Source: Melioribacteraceae bacterium | Lineage (GTDB): Bacteria; Bacteroidota; Ignavibacteria; Ignavibacteriales; Melioribacteraceae | Direction of reading: 5' to 3' | NCBI GenBank assembly: GCA_030584085.1 | Contig: CP129490.1 | Location: 1,893,511-1,957,510, forward strand | Length of the DNA stretch: 64,000 nucleotides | In this document: positions 42,485-50,896 of the stretch, piece after piece | How the letters are laid out: each line of letters opens with the position of its first letter | Numbering within the stretch: the first letter of the stretch is position 1 | Notes under the pieces: model-generated | Database searches by the model: none | What the model was told of the DNA's origin: nothing | What the model saw: only the letters and a program-made list of their open reading frames with translations | Made by a program: the position numbers and the translations under genes

Positions 42485-45400
42485 TTACTTTAGAAGAATC
42501 ATCTTCTTGGCTTGCATATATTCTCCTGCACTTATCCTGTATATATACGTTCCGCTCGATACCTTGCTTCCGTAATTGTTATCACCTTTCCATTCTACAC
42601 TGTGTCTGCCTGCTTTTACTTCTTGGCTTAGCAATGTTCTTACTTCTTGTCCCAACATATCATATATCTTTATTGTTACATGATTTGCTTCAGGCAATGA
42701 GTAATTTATCGTTGTCGTTGGATTGAATGGATTAGGATAGTTCTGATCTATATTGTATGTCAACGGTAACTCTTCAGTATCCTCTACGCTAGTTACACTG
42801 CCTATCTTGAAATTACCCGCTGATGAATATTCCGATGTTGATCCGTCTGTCTTACTTCTTACTCTCCAGAAGTATTCTCCATCTGATAATTCAGTTACCT
42901 TTGCTTTTAATTGCTCAAGGTTTTCATACTTCGTTGCATTGCTAAAGTCTGAACTGTTAGATACTTCAACTTCGTACGAGAGGGCTGATTGTGATTGTGC
43001 GGGTAAAAACCAGGATAACGTCGGACTATTTGAACTGATCGTTACTCCTCTGGCTGGTGAGCCTACCATCGGGACTACTGCGTTGGCTCCCGGATCTACT
43101 GTGAACTTCCAAGTACTTGATGGATTTTCCCAGGTTACTCCATTATCATAAGATAACTCTACATACCACCAATATGTAGCTCCCTCAGTTAATGGTGAGT
43201 TAACACTCGCATTTGTTGTAGTTGTTGTCACAGTTTCCACGTTTGCGTTGAATAACTCTGTATTGCTATATGTTACTCTAAAATGTGTAACTCCTAACAA
43301 CGAACCGGTTACATACCAGTAAAATGATGGACTCTTTGTTAAGACTACCGTATTATTTGCAGGATTTGTTTGTACTATACTTGCATTGTTGCCGGCAATT
43401 GTAAAGCTACCCTCTGCGAAATCAGAATATGGACCAGCAGGATGATCATGCGCTGCTACTGCCCAATAATAGGTTTCTCCATATTCTAAGGGGCTGGTAA
43501 AGGTGTAGAAGGTCTCATTCATATCTGCTGTTACATAGATTGAATCATTTGCTAATACTTGTGTCAACCATTCTGCCGGCGTCTTATCTTTCTTTGACCA
43601 AACAACTTTGTAATGGAACCAACCTAACGTTGAACCTTCAAAGTACCAAGAAAGTGTCGGGGTGTTTGTATAAACTGTTGGGTTACCCACAGGCCAGTTG
43701 GCTACCGGATAACTGTTAAGTCCTCCGGTTACACTAAATTCTGCAGTTGATGAATAGACAGTAGGATATCCTGTCTTCGAAGCTTTGATTCTCCAATAGT
43801 AGTACTCTCCCGGTAATAATCCGCTGCCTTGTACATACAAGTCAGTTGTAGGTCCAAATGTAAAATCTATTGTTCCGAAAGTGTTATCTGTGCTAACTTC
43901 AACTTCATAATTCACATCAACATTCATTGCACCTATCCACCAATAAAATGTTGGTGCTGTTGTGTATATCTCTAATCCACCGGTTGGATATGACGGATTA
44001 GCTGCCGTCGGTACTAAACCCGGGGCATCATATGTCGTAAATTCTGCAACTGATGAATAATTGTATTCATTTCCGTAACGTGTTCTTACTTGCCAATAAT
44101 ATGTTGTTGACGGATTTAAATCAGTTCCGATATATACATATGTATTTGTTCCGGCGTAAACTTCAGTTACTCCGTTTACTAAAGAATCTCCGACTACTGT
44201 ATTATCTGTTGAATACATTACAGTAAAATGAGCTCCCGGCTCCCACTGCATTGTATACCAGTAGAATGTCGGGTCTAAATAATATATCGGTCCGCCTATC
44301 GGCCAACTTGGATATGCTTTTACTGCTCCGCCTTTGGTTGTGAATGAAAAAACTGAAGAATATTTGACAACTCGATCATCGAAATCGAATACATTTGATG
44401 CGCTGCCATCATCATAGTATGCACAAACTCTCCAATAAAATTTTGAACCACCGTCTAACGAGTTAACTGCTCGGTATAAATCGTTGATATTATCAAACCA
44501 TAGAACTGGATTTGCTCCTTGTGCAGCAGTAATTTCAAAACTTGCCCATTGTACATAATCTGGTGCAAGTGGTTGCTCAATTATTTGCAAGAAGAACTTA
44601 AGTGAACCTTGAGCTTGGTTAATACTCCATGTAAAAGTTGCAGGATCATATAAATAAAGTTCTATATTATCGCCTGGATTCCACAAGCTAATATTAATAT
44701 TTGCTACAGTTGTAAAATACCAAGGTTGTGAGGCATAATCATTACCACCTACTTCAGCAATTACCCTCCAATAATACTTTGTATTATTATTGAGAGGAAT
44801 TTCAGGATGGAAATAACCATTAAATTTATAGTTATCAATTCCAGCCCCTACGCTATGTTCTAAAACGAGATCACCTACAAAATCCGTAGAAGTAGCAATT
44901 TGAATTCTATAACCGGTAGCAACACCATCATCCACCCATTCAAGAGTTGGTTTAATAGATACTCCGGTAATTGAATTTACAGGAGAAACTAGTTCAGGAA
45001 CTACATCAAATGTCCAAGGTCCATTTGATGACGAAACTGGAGTATTGTCTAAAGGTGTATTGCTATCATCAATAGTCACATCCCATGTATAAGTACCATA
45101 ATTAAGATTTGCACCAAAAGTATAAGGACTTGTTTCAGGTGAATTCTGAGCAAAACCATTATTTCCTGTAACATCTAAAGTATATGTTACATTCGATACA
45201 GGTGAAGCAGTACTCCATGTTAATGTCGGAGTTCTGTCTGAAGAACTGAATCCATCAGCCGGCGTGTCCAATGTGAGATCTGGAAAACCGGTTTTGAATT
45301 GAGCATCTACTGAAGTTTCTTGTTGTGCCGGATCGGAATCATCATCGGTCACAACTTCCCACCAATAATTTGTATTGAAATCTAACTGACCGCCGGGAAC

Positions 45401-45955
45401 CGGATCACCACTATTCAGAACTCCACTCCAGACGAGTGATGTTAATAATGCATCATCATAGATATTCACTGTGTATGTGTAAGGAATTGTTCCACCTGTA
45501 GCCGGATCCCAGGTTAATGTTGGTGTCAATGTCTGGTCAGCTAATCCATCTGGAGCTAAATTTGAAGCTGCAGTCAGCTGATCAATCGTTGAGAACAAAT
45601 ATTCGCCGTAAATTGCATCAGTTTGATATTGTAAATAAGTTGTATATCCATAACCGTCTATTTGAACTGCCCATGAGTAGTCTGAGCTATAATTCAAGTT
45701 ACCAGCGAACGGGACTGAATTTCCATTTAGATTATCATAAACGAAATCAAGCGTTTGGATTAAAGATGGAGTTCCGCTCGGATCTTCTATAATCAATATG
45801 TCATAAGGAGTTCCGTCGGCAAGTGTTGGGTCTAATCCGGCTGGTATCTCAATTGTACCACTTATTTGATTATTGAGTCCTGTTGGTGATTGACCAACTA
45901 TTAAGCTAGTAAAGACAAGCAAACTAGCTAATAAGGTTAGTAGTTTTAGTTTCAT
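42485..45955 (-). CDS. Giant T9SS-secreted protein 1, tandem FnIII/Ig-like repeats
   Basis: A 1156-residue exported surface protein. Signal peptide ~1-21 (MKLKLLTLLASLLVF, ending IVGQ). Residues ~25-1055 are about ten Ig/FnIII-like beta-sandwiches, each with a recurring pattern: TPTLTW or SPSFYWY at the start and YYWRVRxxxxxxxxSSxxxFxT at the end. The C-terminal ~90 residues are a T9SS type-A sorting domain: YNIDQNYPNPFNPTTTINYSL, IYDMLGQEVRTLL, GTYIYRI, ending KKMILLK. It should be exported by T9SS and anchored or released at the surface. No enzymatic domain seen. SD GAGGG sits in the loop of a small hairpin. Confidence 0.88.
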   Translation of the reverse strand: MKLKLLTLLASLLVFTSLIVGQSPTGLNNQISGTIEIPAGLDPTLADGTPYDILIIEDPSGTPSLIQTLDFVYDNLNGNSVPFAGNLNYSSDYSWAVQIDGYGYTTYLQYQTDAIYGEYLFSTIDQLTAASNLAPDGLADQTLTPTLTWDPATGGTIPYTYTVNIYDDALLTSLVWSGVLNSGDPVPGGQLDFNTNYWWEVVTDDDSDPAQQETSVDAQFKTGFPDLTLDTPADGFSSSDRTPTLTWSTASPVSNVTYTLDVTGNNGFAQNSPETSPYTFGANLNYGTYTWDVTIDDSNTPLDNTPVSSSNGPWTFDVVPELVSPVNSITGVSIKPTLEWVDDGVATGYRIQIATSTDFVGDLVLEHSVGAGIDNYKFNGYFHPEIPLNNNTKYYWRVIAEVGGNDYASQPWYFTTVANINISLWNPGDNIELYLYDPATFTWSINQAQGSLKFFLQIIEQPLAPDYVQWASFEITAAQGANPVLWFDNINDLYRAVNSLDGGSKFYWRVCAYYDDGSASNVFDFDDRVVKYSSVFSFTTKGGAVKAYPSWPIGGPIYYLDPTFYWYTMQWEPGAHFTVMYSTDNTVVGDSLVNGVTEVYAGTNTYVYIGTDLNPSTTYYWQVRTRYGNEYNYSSVAEFTTYDAPGLVPTAANPSYPTGGLEIYTTAPTFYWWIGAMNVDVNYEVEVSTDNTFGTIDFTFGPTTDLYVQGSGLLPGEYYYWRIKASKTGYPTVYSSTAEFSVTGGLNSYPVANWPVGNPTVYTNTPTLSWYFEGSTLGWFHYKVVWSKKDKTPAEWLTQVLANDSIYVTADMNETFYTFTSPLEYGETYYWAVAAHDHPAGPYSDFAEGSFTIAGNNASIVQTNPANNTVVLTKSPSFYWYVTGSLLGVTHFRVTYSNTELFNANVETVTTTTTNASVNSPLTEGATYWWYVELSYDNGVTWENPSSTWKFTVDPGANAVVPMVGSPARGVTISSNSPTLSWFLPAQSQSALSYEVEVSNSSDFSNATKYENLEQLKAKVTELSDGEYFWRVRSKTDGSTSEYSSAGNFKIGSVTSVEDTEELPLTYNIDQNYPNPFNPTTTINYSLPEANHVTIKIYDMLGQEVRTLLSQEVKAGRHSVEWKGDNNYGSKVSSGTYIYRISAGEYMQAKKMILLK

Positions 45956-46092
45956 ATAAGCACCCTCATGCTTTGTGAATAAAATAAACTTTGGCTGGGT
46001 TTAATTTTATTTTAATCAATCTACTTTCCCTCAAAAGTAGATTTAAGTTCGTTTTCAATAAAAGAGGTAAAACTTTTTTGGCTGGTAATTTC
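45956..46092 (-). other. Structured leader of cargo gene 1
   Basis: Part of a 350-base gap between cargo gene 1 and microprotein 2. The minus-strand leader, about 130 bases, has two hairpins with the same hexaloop TGAGGG: CTACTTT/AAAGTAG (46021-46040) and AAGCA/TGCTT (45958-45973). The loop of the second is the ribosome-binding site. CCAGCCA occurs twice, at 45992-45998 and at 46079-46085 near the predicted transcript start. Leader 2 (50488-50660) shares these elements with different stem sequences. Confidence 0.6.
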
Positions 46093-46121
46093 AATATATC
46101 ATGTATTTTTTAATCTGTCAA
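46093..46121 (-). promoter_or_regulatory. Sigma-70-like promoter of cargo gene 1
   Basis: Minus strand TTGACA (46116-46121), exactly 17 bases, TATATT (46093-46098). The transcript would begin about 46086, placing a CCAGCCA element at its very 5' end. Confidence 0.75.
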
Positions 46122-46248
46122 GTAAAAACTTCGAGTATTTGTCTTTTTTCCAGATATACTAAAATGCAGCCATTTTAACTAGTCAAATAATGCGAAAATA
46201 GTTAAAGACATGCAACACCAGAAATTAAAAATAAGACATTATGTGATA

Positions 46249-46282
46249 TAAAACAAAGCCCGCCATTTTGAATTGACGGGCT
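46249..46282 (-). terminator. Terminator after microprotein 2
   Basis: On the minus strand AGCCCGTCA (46282-46274) pairs with TGGCGGGCT (46265-46257) with one mismatch, followed by TTTGTTTT. It ends the second cargo/microprotein unit, about 130 bases before the promoter of the first. Confidence 0.78.
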
Positions 46283-46305
46283 ATTATTCACAAAGCATTC
46301 AGGTG

Positions 46306-46395
46306 CTAAAAGAATGCTGATTGACAAGCGATGAGTGAGAGGGTGATCACCATCGCAAGAAAAAACATATATAAGGTTAATGCCAGCTTTCTCAT
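46306..46395 (-). CDS. 29-residue lipopeptide-like microprotein 2
   Basis: Short ORF (ATG at 46395, TAG at 46306), paralog of 42301-42390. It begins MRKLALT, carries the core YMFFLAMVITLSLIAC and ends QSAFF. The substitutions are all compatible with a signal peptide or membrane helix: K2R, V8L, A12F, W13L and V15M. AGGAAG lies about seven bases before the ATG. The LIAC lipobox-like site and the terminal QSAFF are unchanged. It follows cargo gene 2 after the same kind of hairpin and precedes a terminator, matching the organisation of unit 1. Function unknown; candidates are a lipopeptide signal, a small T9SS accessory or an envelope peptide. Confidence 0.72.
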   Translation of the reverse strand: MRKLALTLYMFFLAMVITLSLIACQSAFF

Positions 46396-46439
46396 TTTTC
46401 GTCTTCCTATATTTTCGTTAGTAATTTTTTAGTTAAATT

Positions 46440-46459
46440 CTGCGGCACTCAGACCGCAG
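46440..46459 (-). other. Conserved RNA hairpin between cargo gene 2 and microprotein 2
   Basis: Minus strand CTGCGGTCTGAGTGCCGCAG: 6-bp stem extended by a possible T-G wobble, loop CTGAGT. Counterpart of the hairpin at 42438-42457 with a compensatory swap of the outermost pair. No T tract follows it. Confidence 0.6.
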
Positions 46460-46482
46460 TTAAATCGGACTAAATGAATTGC

Positions 46483-49400
46483 TTACTTTAATAGGACCAT
46501 TTTCTTTGCTTGCATAAATTCACCGGCAACAATTTGATAAATGTATGTACCGCTAGATATTTTTTGTCCGTAGTTATTATCTCCTATCCAATTAATCGAA
46601 TGCACACCGGCTTTCATATCTTGGCTTAATAGAGTTTTCACTTCTTGACCGAGTGTGTTATATATTTTTACTGTTACATAAGTAGCTTTAGGTAAAGAGT
46701 ATGAAATTGTCGTAGCCGGGTTAAACGGATTCGGATAATTTTGATCAAGTGAATATGTAACCGGAACAATATCTTCTTCGACTGAGGTAACGCTATTATC
46801 GGTACTGAATTTTCCCGTGGTTGAATAATTAGAATATTCTCCATCCGCAGATTTTGTTCTAACTCTCCAGAAGTATTCAGAATTTTCTGAAAGATTATTT
46901 ACTTGCTGATATTTTTGTGATGACTCAAATACTTCGCTATTTTGAAAATGGCCTGAGGTTGAGAACTCAATTTCATACGTAACATCTTCATTTCCTTGAA
47001 TAGGATTGATCCAAGATAGTGTGACATTAGCTTGATTTAAAGTCACGTTATGAGGGCCACCAACTATTGGCTGTGCAATTGTTGAGCCATTATCGATCGT
47101 AAATGTTTCTATGGTTGACCAAGTACTATAAACCGATCCACCATAATATGCTCTAACTTTCCAGCTGTAAGTTGCACCGGCTGAAAGATTATTTACTGTA
47201 AAGAATGTCTTATCTGTTGTTACATAAACCCATGATGATAAGCCGCCATTATCAGAATAAGCCAGCTGATAACTTACGATTCCAAGAGTTGAACCCGTAA
47301 AATACCATCTAAAGGTTGGTGAGTCAGTATAAATTGTTTCACCACCGATAGGCATGGTTAATTCAACATTACCCGAACCTGGTCCACCTGCTAATACAAA
47401 TGATTCGGTAGATGAGAAAGTAGATAAATTATTGCTTGCATCTTTTGCAGCTACAGCCCAGTAATATTGTTCCCCATAACTTAAGTCAGCAGTAACTTTC
47501 CACAAAGTCGTATAAATATTGTTGATTACAAACTGACCATCAGTTGCATCCGGTGTACCAAGATTTGTAGTTCCCCACGAACCCGTTAAATCACTTGTTG
47601 AATATTTAACTACGTAACCGGTTATTCCTAATGATGAACCATCTAAATACCAAGAAAAAGTCGGTCTATTAGTATAAACAGTTTCTTCACCAATTGGGAA
47701 ATTAAGGACTGGTGTTGAACTTGTGACACCTCCGGCTATCTTAAATGTACCATAATCTGACCAATCACTATAAGAAATACCATTAAATGAACGGACTCTC
47801 CACTTGTATGTTTCGCCTGGCGTAAGCCCGGTTATTTTCTTATAAATTGATTGGCTGGTTAAAGTGTTTTCATTACCTTGAGGGCCGAATTGGATTTCGA
47901 AAGTAAGACCAAAAGAACTTCCTTCCAGATACCAATAAAATGTCGGTGAAACCGTATAGATTTCTAAATCATCTGTTGGATAAGAAGGAGTTGGAACCAG
48001 CAACGTACCGCTGCCATTTGTAATGAAGCTTTCAGCATCAGAATATTCCCCAAAAGTGCCATTATATTCTGAACGGACTTGCCAATAATATTGAGTACCA
48101 GGTAAAAGTGTCGGTAATTTTAAATAAAGGTTACTAGTTAGTGGTAATGTAATCCCACCAATTAATCTTCCGTTTCCATCAAGATCACCGGTAGTTGAAG
48201 CGACATAAGTGACTTCATATTTAACACCTGGTGCATATTGATCTAAATACCAATAAAGTGTAGGAGTGTTTGTATAAGCCAATGCTTCCCCAATTGGCCA
48301 AGAAGGTGTCGCAACTACAGTTGTTCCACCAGAAGTTGTAAATGAAGTTACATCTGAAAAGGAAATTACTTGATTACTGCTATTTAATACCACAACTCTC
48401 CAATAATACTTGCTGCCACCGCAAAGTGAAAATGTGCGATATGTGTTAGTTGTTATTTCCGTAAGTGTTGTTGTAGACCAATCCAATGCATCTGGTTGCG
48501 TAGCTTTTTTTACGATCTGTGGTTTGAATTTCATACTACCGATTGCCTGTCCAATTGACCAAGTAAACATTGTAGAATTAGTATAGATAACACTACCTTC
48601 AGCAGGATGACCAATAGATACATTTACTTCAGGTGCAGTATTAAACTCCCATGCTTTTGAGTGCTTCCAGACTCCATCTATTCTTGCAGCAACTTTCCAA
48701 TAATATTTATTACCGTTGACTAATGGGAAAGTATCTTCAAGTTCACTCATTACTTTAGTAATATTATTACCTTGGTTTACATAATAAATTACGTTTGGAT
48801 TAGTAGAAGGACTTGAAAAATCATTGGTAGTTGATACAAACAATGCATAACTGTTTGTGTTAGCCGCTTCAGGCCAAGTGAAAGTTGGTTCAATTGAAAC
48901 ACCAGTTAATCCATTTAGGGGAGTTGTAAATCCTGTCCAATTTGTAAAAGTGTCATCAATCCACCATGGAGAATAATTCACATTATCTGTAATAACTGCA
49001 CCTTCGCCAAGTTGATTTGATGAATGTGTTGGACCTCTTTGGTCATCCCAATAATTATTTCTTGCATCAATAGTATTGGATGTAAGATTATTTATTCCCC
49101 ACTTAGTTAAAAATTTACAATTATGAATCGCTATATCTGAACCGCCGTCAATTCTTATTGCATAATAGCTAGGGTTATAATTGAATGTAAACCCAGTAAT
49201 AGTAACATTACTTGCATTTATAACTATTGCAGGTGAACTATAATTAATTACTGCACCGTCTTTACCAATTACAGTAATGCCATCGTTACTTATGCTGATC
49301 GCATTGTGAGTTCCACCTTCTACAACAATTACATCACCTTCTGAAGCTTCATTAATTGCCACTTGTAATGAAGGATAGTTTACACCAGTAGTTTCATTCG

Positions 49401-50487
49401 AAATTCCAGTTGGGAATGAAATACTTAATCCCCAAAGTGCTTCGCCTGTAATCTCATTATTTTCTCCGGATGTCAAATAATTTTCCCATCCACCAGTAGA
49501 AAGTTGAACTGAGGTTATGAAATTTGCAGCGCCTTCAATTTGAGTTAGGTAATTCGCTCTATCAATTTCATTAAGTGCTAAAATCGCATAAGCTGTTTCT
49601 TGTAAAGCTTCATTAGCGTCATCAGGAATTACATAGTCACTATTCCAAGCAAAGCCACCATAATTAATTTGATAGCTGACTAAGATATCTGCCAAATCGT
49701 TTATACTACTTGCTGCTGCATGTTCACCAGCGGTTGGATCATAATCTTCCCCCACAAAAGCGAGACCGTACAATGCACCAGCAAGACCAATTACATCATA
49801 ATATGCATTCCCATCGAGTTCGTCAATTTCAGCTTTTACACCATCAATCCATTCGATAGTGCTAGCACCGCACATTGCGGCACCAACTAACCCGAGCCCA
49901 ATATCCCAAGCTGCCATGTTAGCTTGACCACCACTTCTATATGTTCTGATATAATTAACATAGTCTTCAGTATTATAGAAGTTACCATCTCTTTCGTAGC
50001 TGCCATTAACAAGCTTATCATAAAAATTTGCTTTGACGTAATCTGTATATGTACTTACTCCAAAGATTCTATCCAATTCATCTGCTAGATATCCATCGCT
50101 TGGAGAGAAAACTGTTTTTGTTAACAATAAATCACCAGTTTTTTGCAGTGCATCGAGGAATGTTTGCTCACCTGTTTGTTGATATGCTTGTGCAAGACCC
50201 ATTCCAATTGGACCAATCGTATTAGTCGGATTATTGCCTTCAAGAGGCCAACCCCAAGTACCATCGGAATTTTGCATTTCGACAAGTCGATTACCTCCAG
50301 TAATGAAGACCTCATTAATCGACTGAATAATTTCCATATAGCTAACAACTTTGTTCGTGTTTGTTGTAGAGTTATAGGATTCATTCGATCCGTCAAACGG
50401 CACTACAGGAGTTGTTTGAGCATTAAGCCCAACAAGACTTAAGAAAAAGAGTAGTAAAAACATACGTAGTAGTAGTTTGAGTTTCAT
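46483..50487 (-). CDS. Giant T9SS-secreted protein 2: toroid, beta-helix and FnIII repeats
   Basis: A 1334-residue exported surface protein. Signal peptide ~1-23 (ending GLNAQ). Residues ~40-365 form an alpha-alpha toroid like prenyltransferase/terpene-cyclase or pectate-lyase-type barrels, with repeats of the GGF/GGW type (NSDGTWGWPL, YGGFAWNSDY, STGGWENYL). Residues ~375-500 are a right-handed parallel beta-helix (GDVIVVEGGTHNAISIS, VTITGFTFNYN, DARNNYWDDQRGP). Several Ig/FnIII-like repeats follow (~510-1235, as in protein 1), then a T9SS type-A sorting domain (YSLDQNYPNPFNPATTISYSL to KKMVLLK). Carbohydrate binding or cleavage is possible but no active site is assigned. Confidence 0.85.
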   Translation of the reverse strand: MKLKLLLRMFLLLFFLSLVGLNAQTTPVVPFDGSNESYNSTTNTNKVVSYMEIIQSINEVFITGGNRLVEMQNSDGTWGWPLEGNNPTNTIGPIGMGLAQAYQQTGEQTFLDALQKTGDLLLTKTVFSPSDGYLADELDRIFGVSTYTDYVKANFYDKLVNGSYERDGNFYNTEDYVNYIRTYRSGGQANMAAWDIGLGLVGAAMCGASTIEWIDGVKAEIDELDGNAYYDVIGLAGALYGLAFVGEDYDPTAGEHAAASSINDLADILVSYQINYGGFAWNSDYVIPDDANEALQETAYAILALNEIDRANYLTQIEGAANFITSVQLSTGGWENYLTSGENNEITGEALWGLSISFPTGISNETTGVNYPSLQVAINEASEGDVIVVEGGTHNAISISNDGITVIGKDGAVINYSSPAIVINASNVTITGFTFNYNPSYYAIRIDGGSDIAIHNCKFLTKWGINNLTSNTIDARNNYWDDQRGPTHSSNQLGEGAVITDNVNYSPWWIDDTFTNWTGFTTPLNGLTGVSIEPTFTWPEAANTNSYALFVSTTNDFSSPSTNPNVIYYVNQGNNITKVMSELEDTFPLVNGNKYYWKVAARIDGVWKHSKAWEFNTAPEVNVSIGHPAEGSVIYTNSTMFTWSIGQAIGSMKFKPQIVKKATQPDALDWSTTTLTEITTNTYRTFSLCGGSKYYWRVVVLNSSNQVISFSDVTSFTTSGGTTVVATPSWPIGEALAYTNTPTLYWYLDQYAPGVKYEVTYVASTTGDLDGNGRLIGGITLPLTSNLYLKLPTLLPGTQYYWQVRSEYNGTFGEYSDAESFITNGSGTLLVPTPSYPTDDLEIYTVSPTFYWYLEGSSFGLTFEIQFGPQGNENTLTSQSIYKKITGLTPGETYKWRVRSFNGISYSDWSDYGTFKIAGGVTSSTPVLNFPIGEETVYTNRPTFSWYLDGSSLGITGYVVKYSTSDLTGSWGTTNLGTPDATDGQFVINNIYTTLWKVTADLSYGEQYYWAVAAKDASNNLSTFSSTESFVLAGGPGSGNVELTMPIGGETIYTDSPTFRWYFTGSTLGIVSYQLAYSDNGGLSSWVYVTTDKTFFTVNNLSAGATYSWKVRAYYGGSVYSTWSTIETFTIDNGSTIAQPIVGGPHNVTLNQANVTLSWINPIQGNEDVTYEIEFSTSGHFQNSEVFESSQKYQQVNNLSENSEYFWRVRTKSADGEYSNYSTTGKFSTDNSVTSVEEDIVPVTYSLDQNYPNPFNPATTISYSLPKATYVTVKIYNTLGQEVKTLLSQDMKAGVHSINWIGDNNYGQKISSGTYIYQIVAGEFMQAKKMVLLK

Positions 50488-50660
50488 AAAAGCACCCTTT
50501 ATGTTTAGTTAAAAAATAGTGGCTGGATTTTTTAACTTAGTACTGTTGCTTCCCTCAAAGCAATTACATCCTTGCGACTATGCGTGTTGGCTGGTTCTCT
50601 CGTTACTTCAGAACAAAACATATTTTGGCTGGTTGTTACTTGCTTTGGCTGATTCGATTT
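50488..50660 (-). other. Structured leader of cargo gene 2
   Basis: First part of a 409-base gap. On the minus strand a hairpin TTGCTT-TGAGGG-AAGCAA (50546-50563) has the same hexaloop as leader 1 but an unrelated stem. CCAGCCA occurs at 50520-50526, 50588-50594 and 50626-50632, with a variant at 50646-50652. GGGTGCTT just before the ATG matches leader 1. A possible -10 TAAAAT stands immediately upstream of the outermost CAGCCA, but no good -35 is seen. Confidence 0.55.
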
Positions 50661-50896
50661 TACTTTTTTAAAGAAGTTTAAGTTTACTGAGAAATACTAA
50701 TAGAACATATGAGTTTTAAAGAATAAAATCAAGTCTATCAAAAGATAATGCATCTTATTTTTGATATATTTATTTAATGAGAATAAGATTCTTATTTAAT
50801 ATTTGCTTTCTTATATTGAATTTATGCTAGTAATGTCACATATTGACCACAATTTTTATTTCATCATTTACTCATTAAAATAGTTGAGAAGAAATT
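50661..50896. other. Intergenic region upstream of the NSS transporter
   Basis: AT-rich, no ORF worth calling. It contains an inverted repeat AATAAGA-T-TCTTATT at 50782-50796, which could be an operator for the transporter gene or chance in AT-rich DNA. TTGACC at about 50843 may be a -35 element, but the matching -10 is poor. GAGAAG precedes the transporter ATG. Confidence 0.35.

Noticed and set aside
42753-43151. 132-residue plus-strand ORF inside giant cargo gene 1
   Set aside because: Antisense to repetitive FnIII coding sequence with no start signal; similar frames occur by chance in such repeats.
45956-46121. Known riboswitch class (for example c-di-GMP-I) in the cargo-gene leaders
   Set aside because: The leaders lack the conserved GEMM-type core and tetraloop receptor; the shared features are TGAGGG hexaloops and CCAGCCA only, which I cannot match to a known class.
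50782-50796. Inverted repeat AATAAGA-T-TCTTATT upstream of the NSS transporter as an operator
   Set aside because: Made almost only of A and T in an AT-rich gap; could be chance, so it is mentioned but not claimed.
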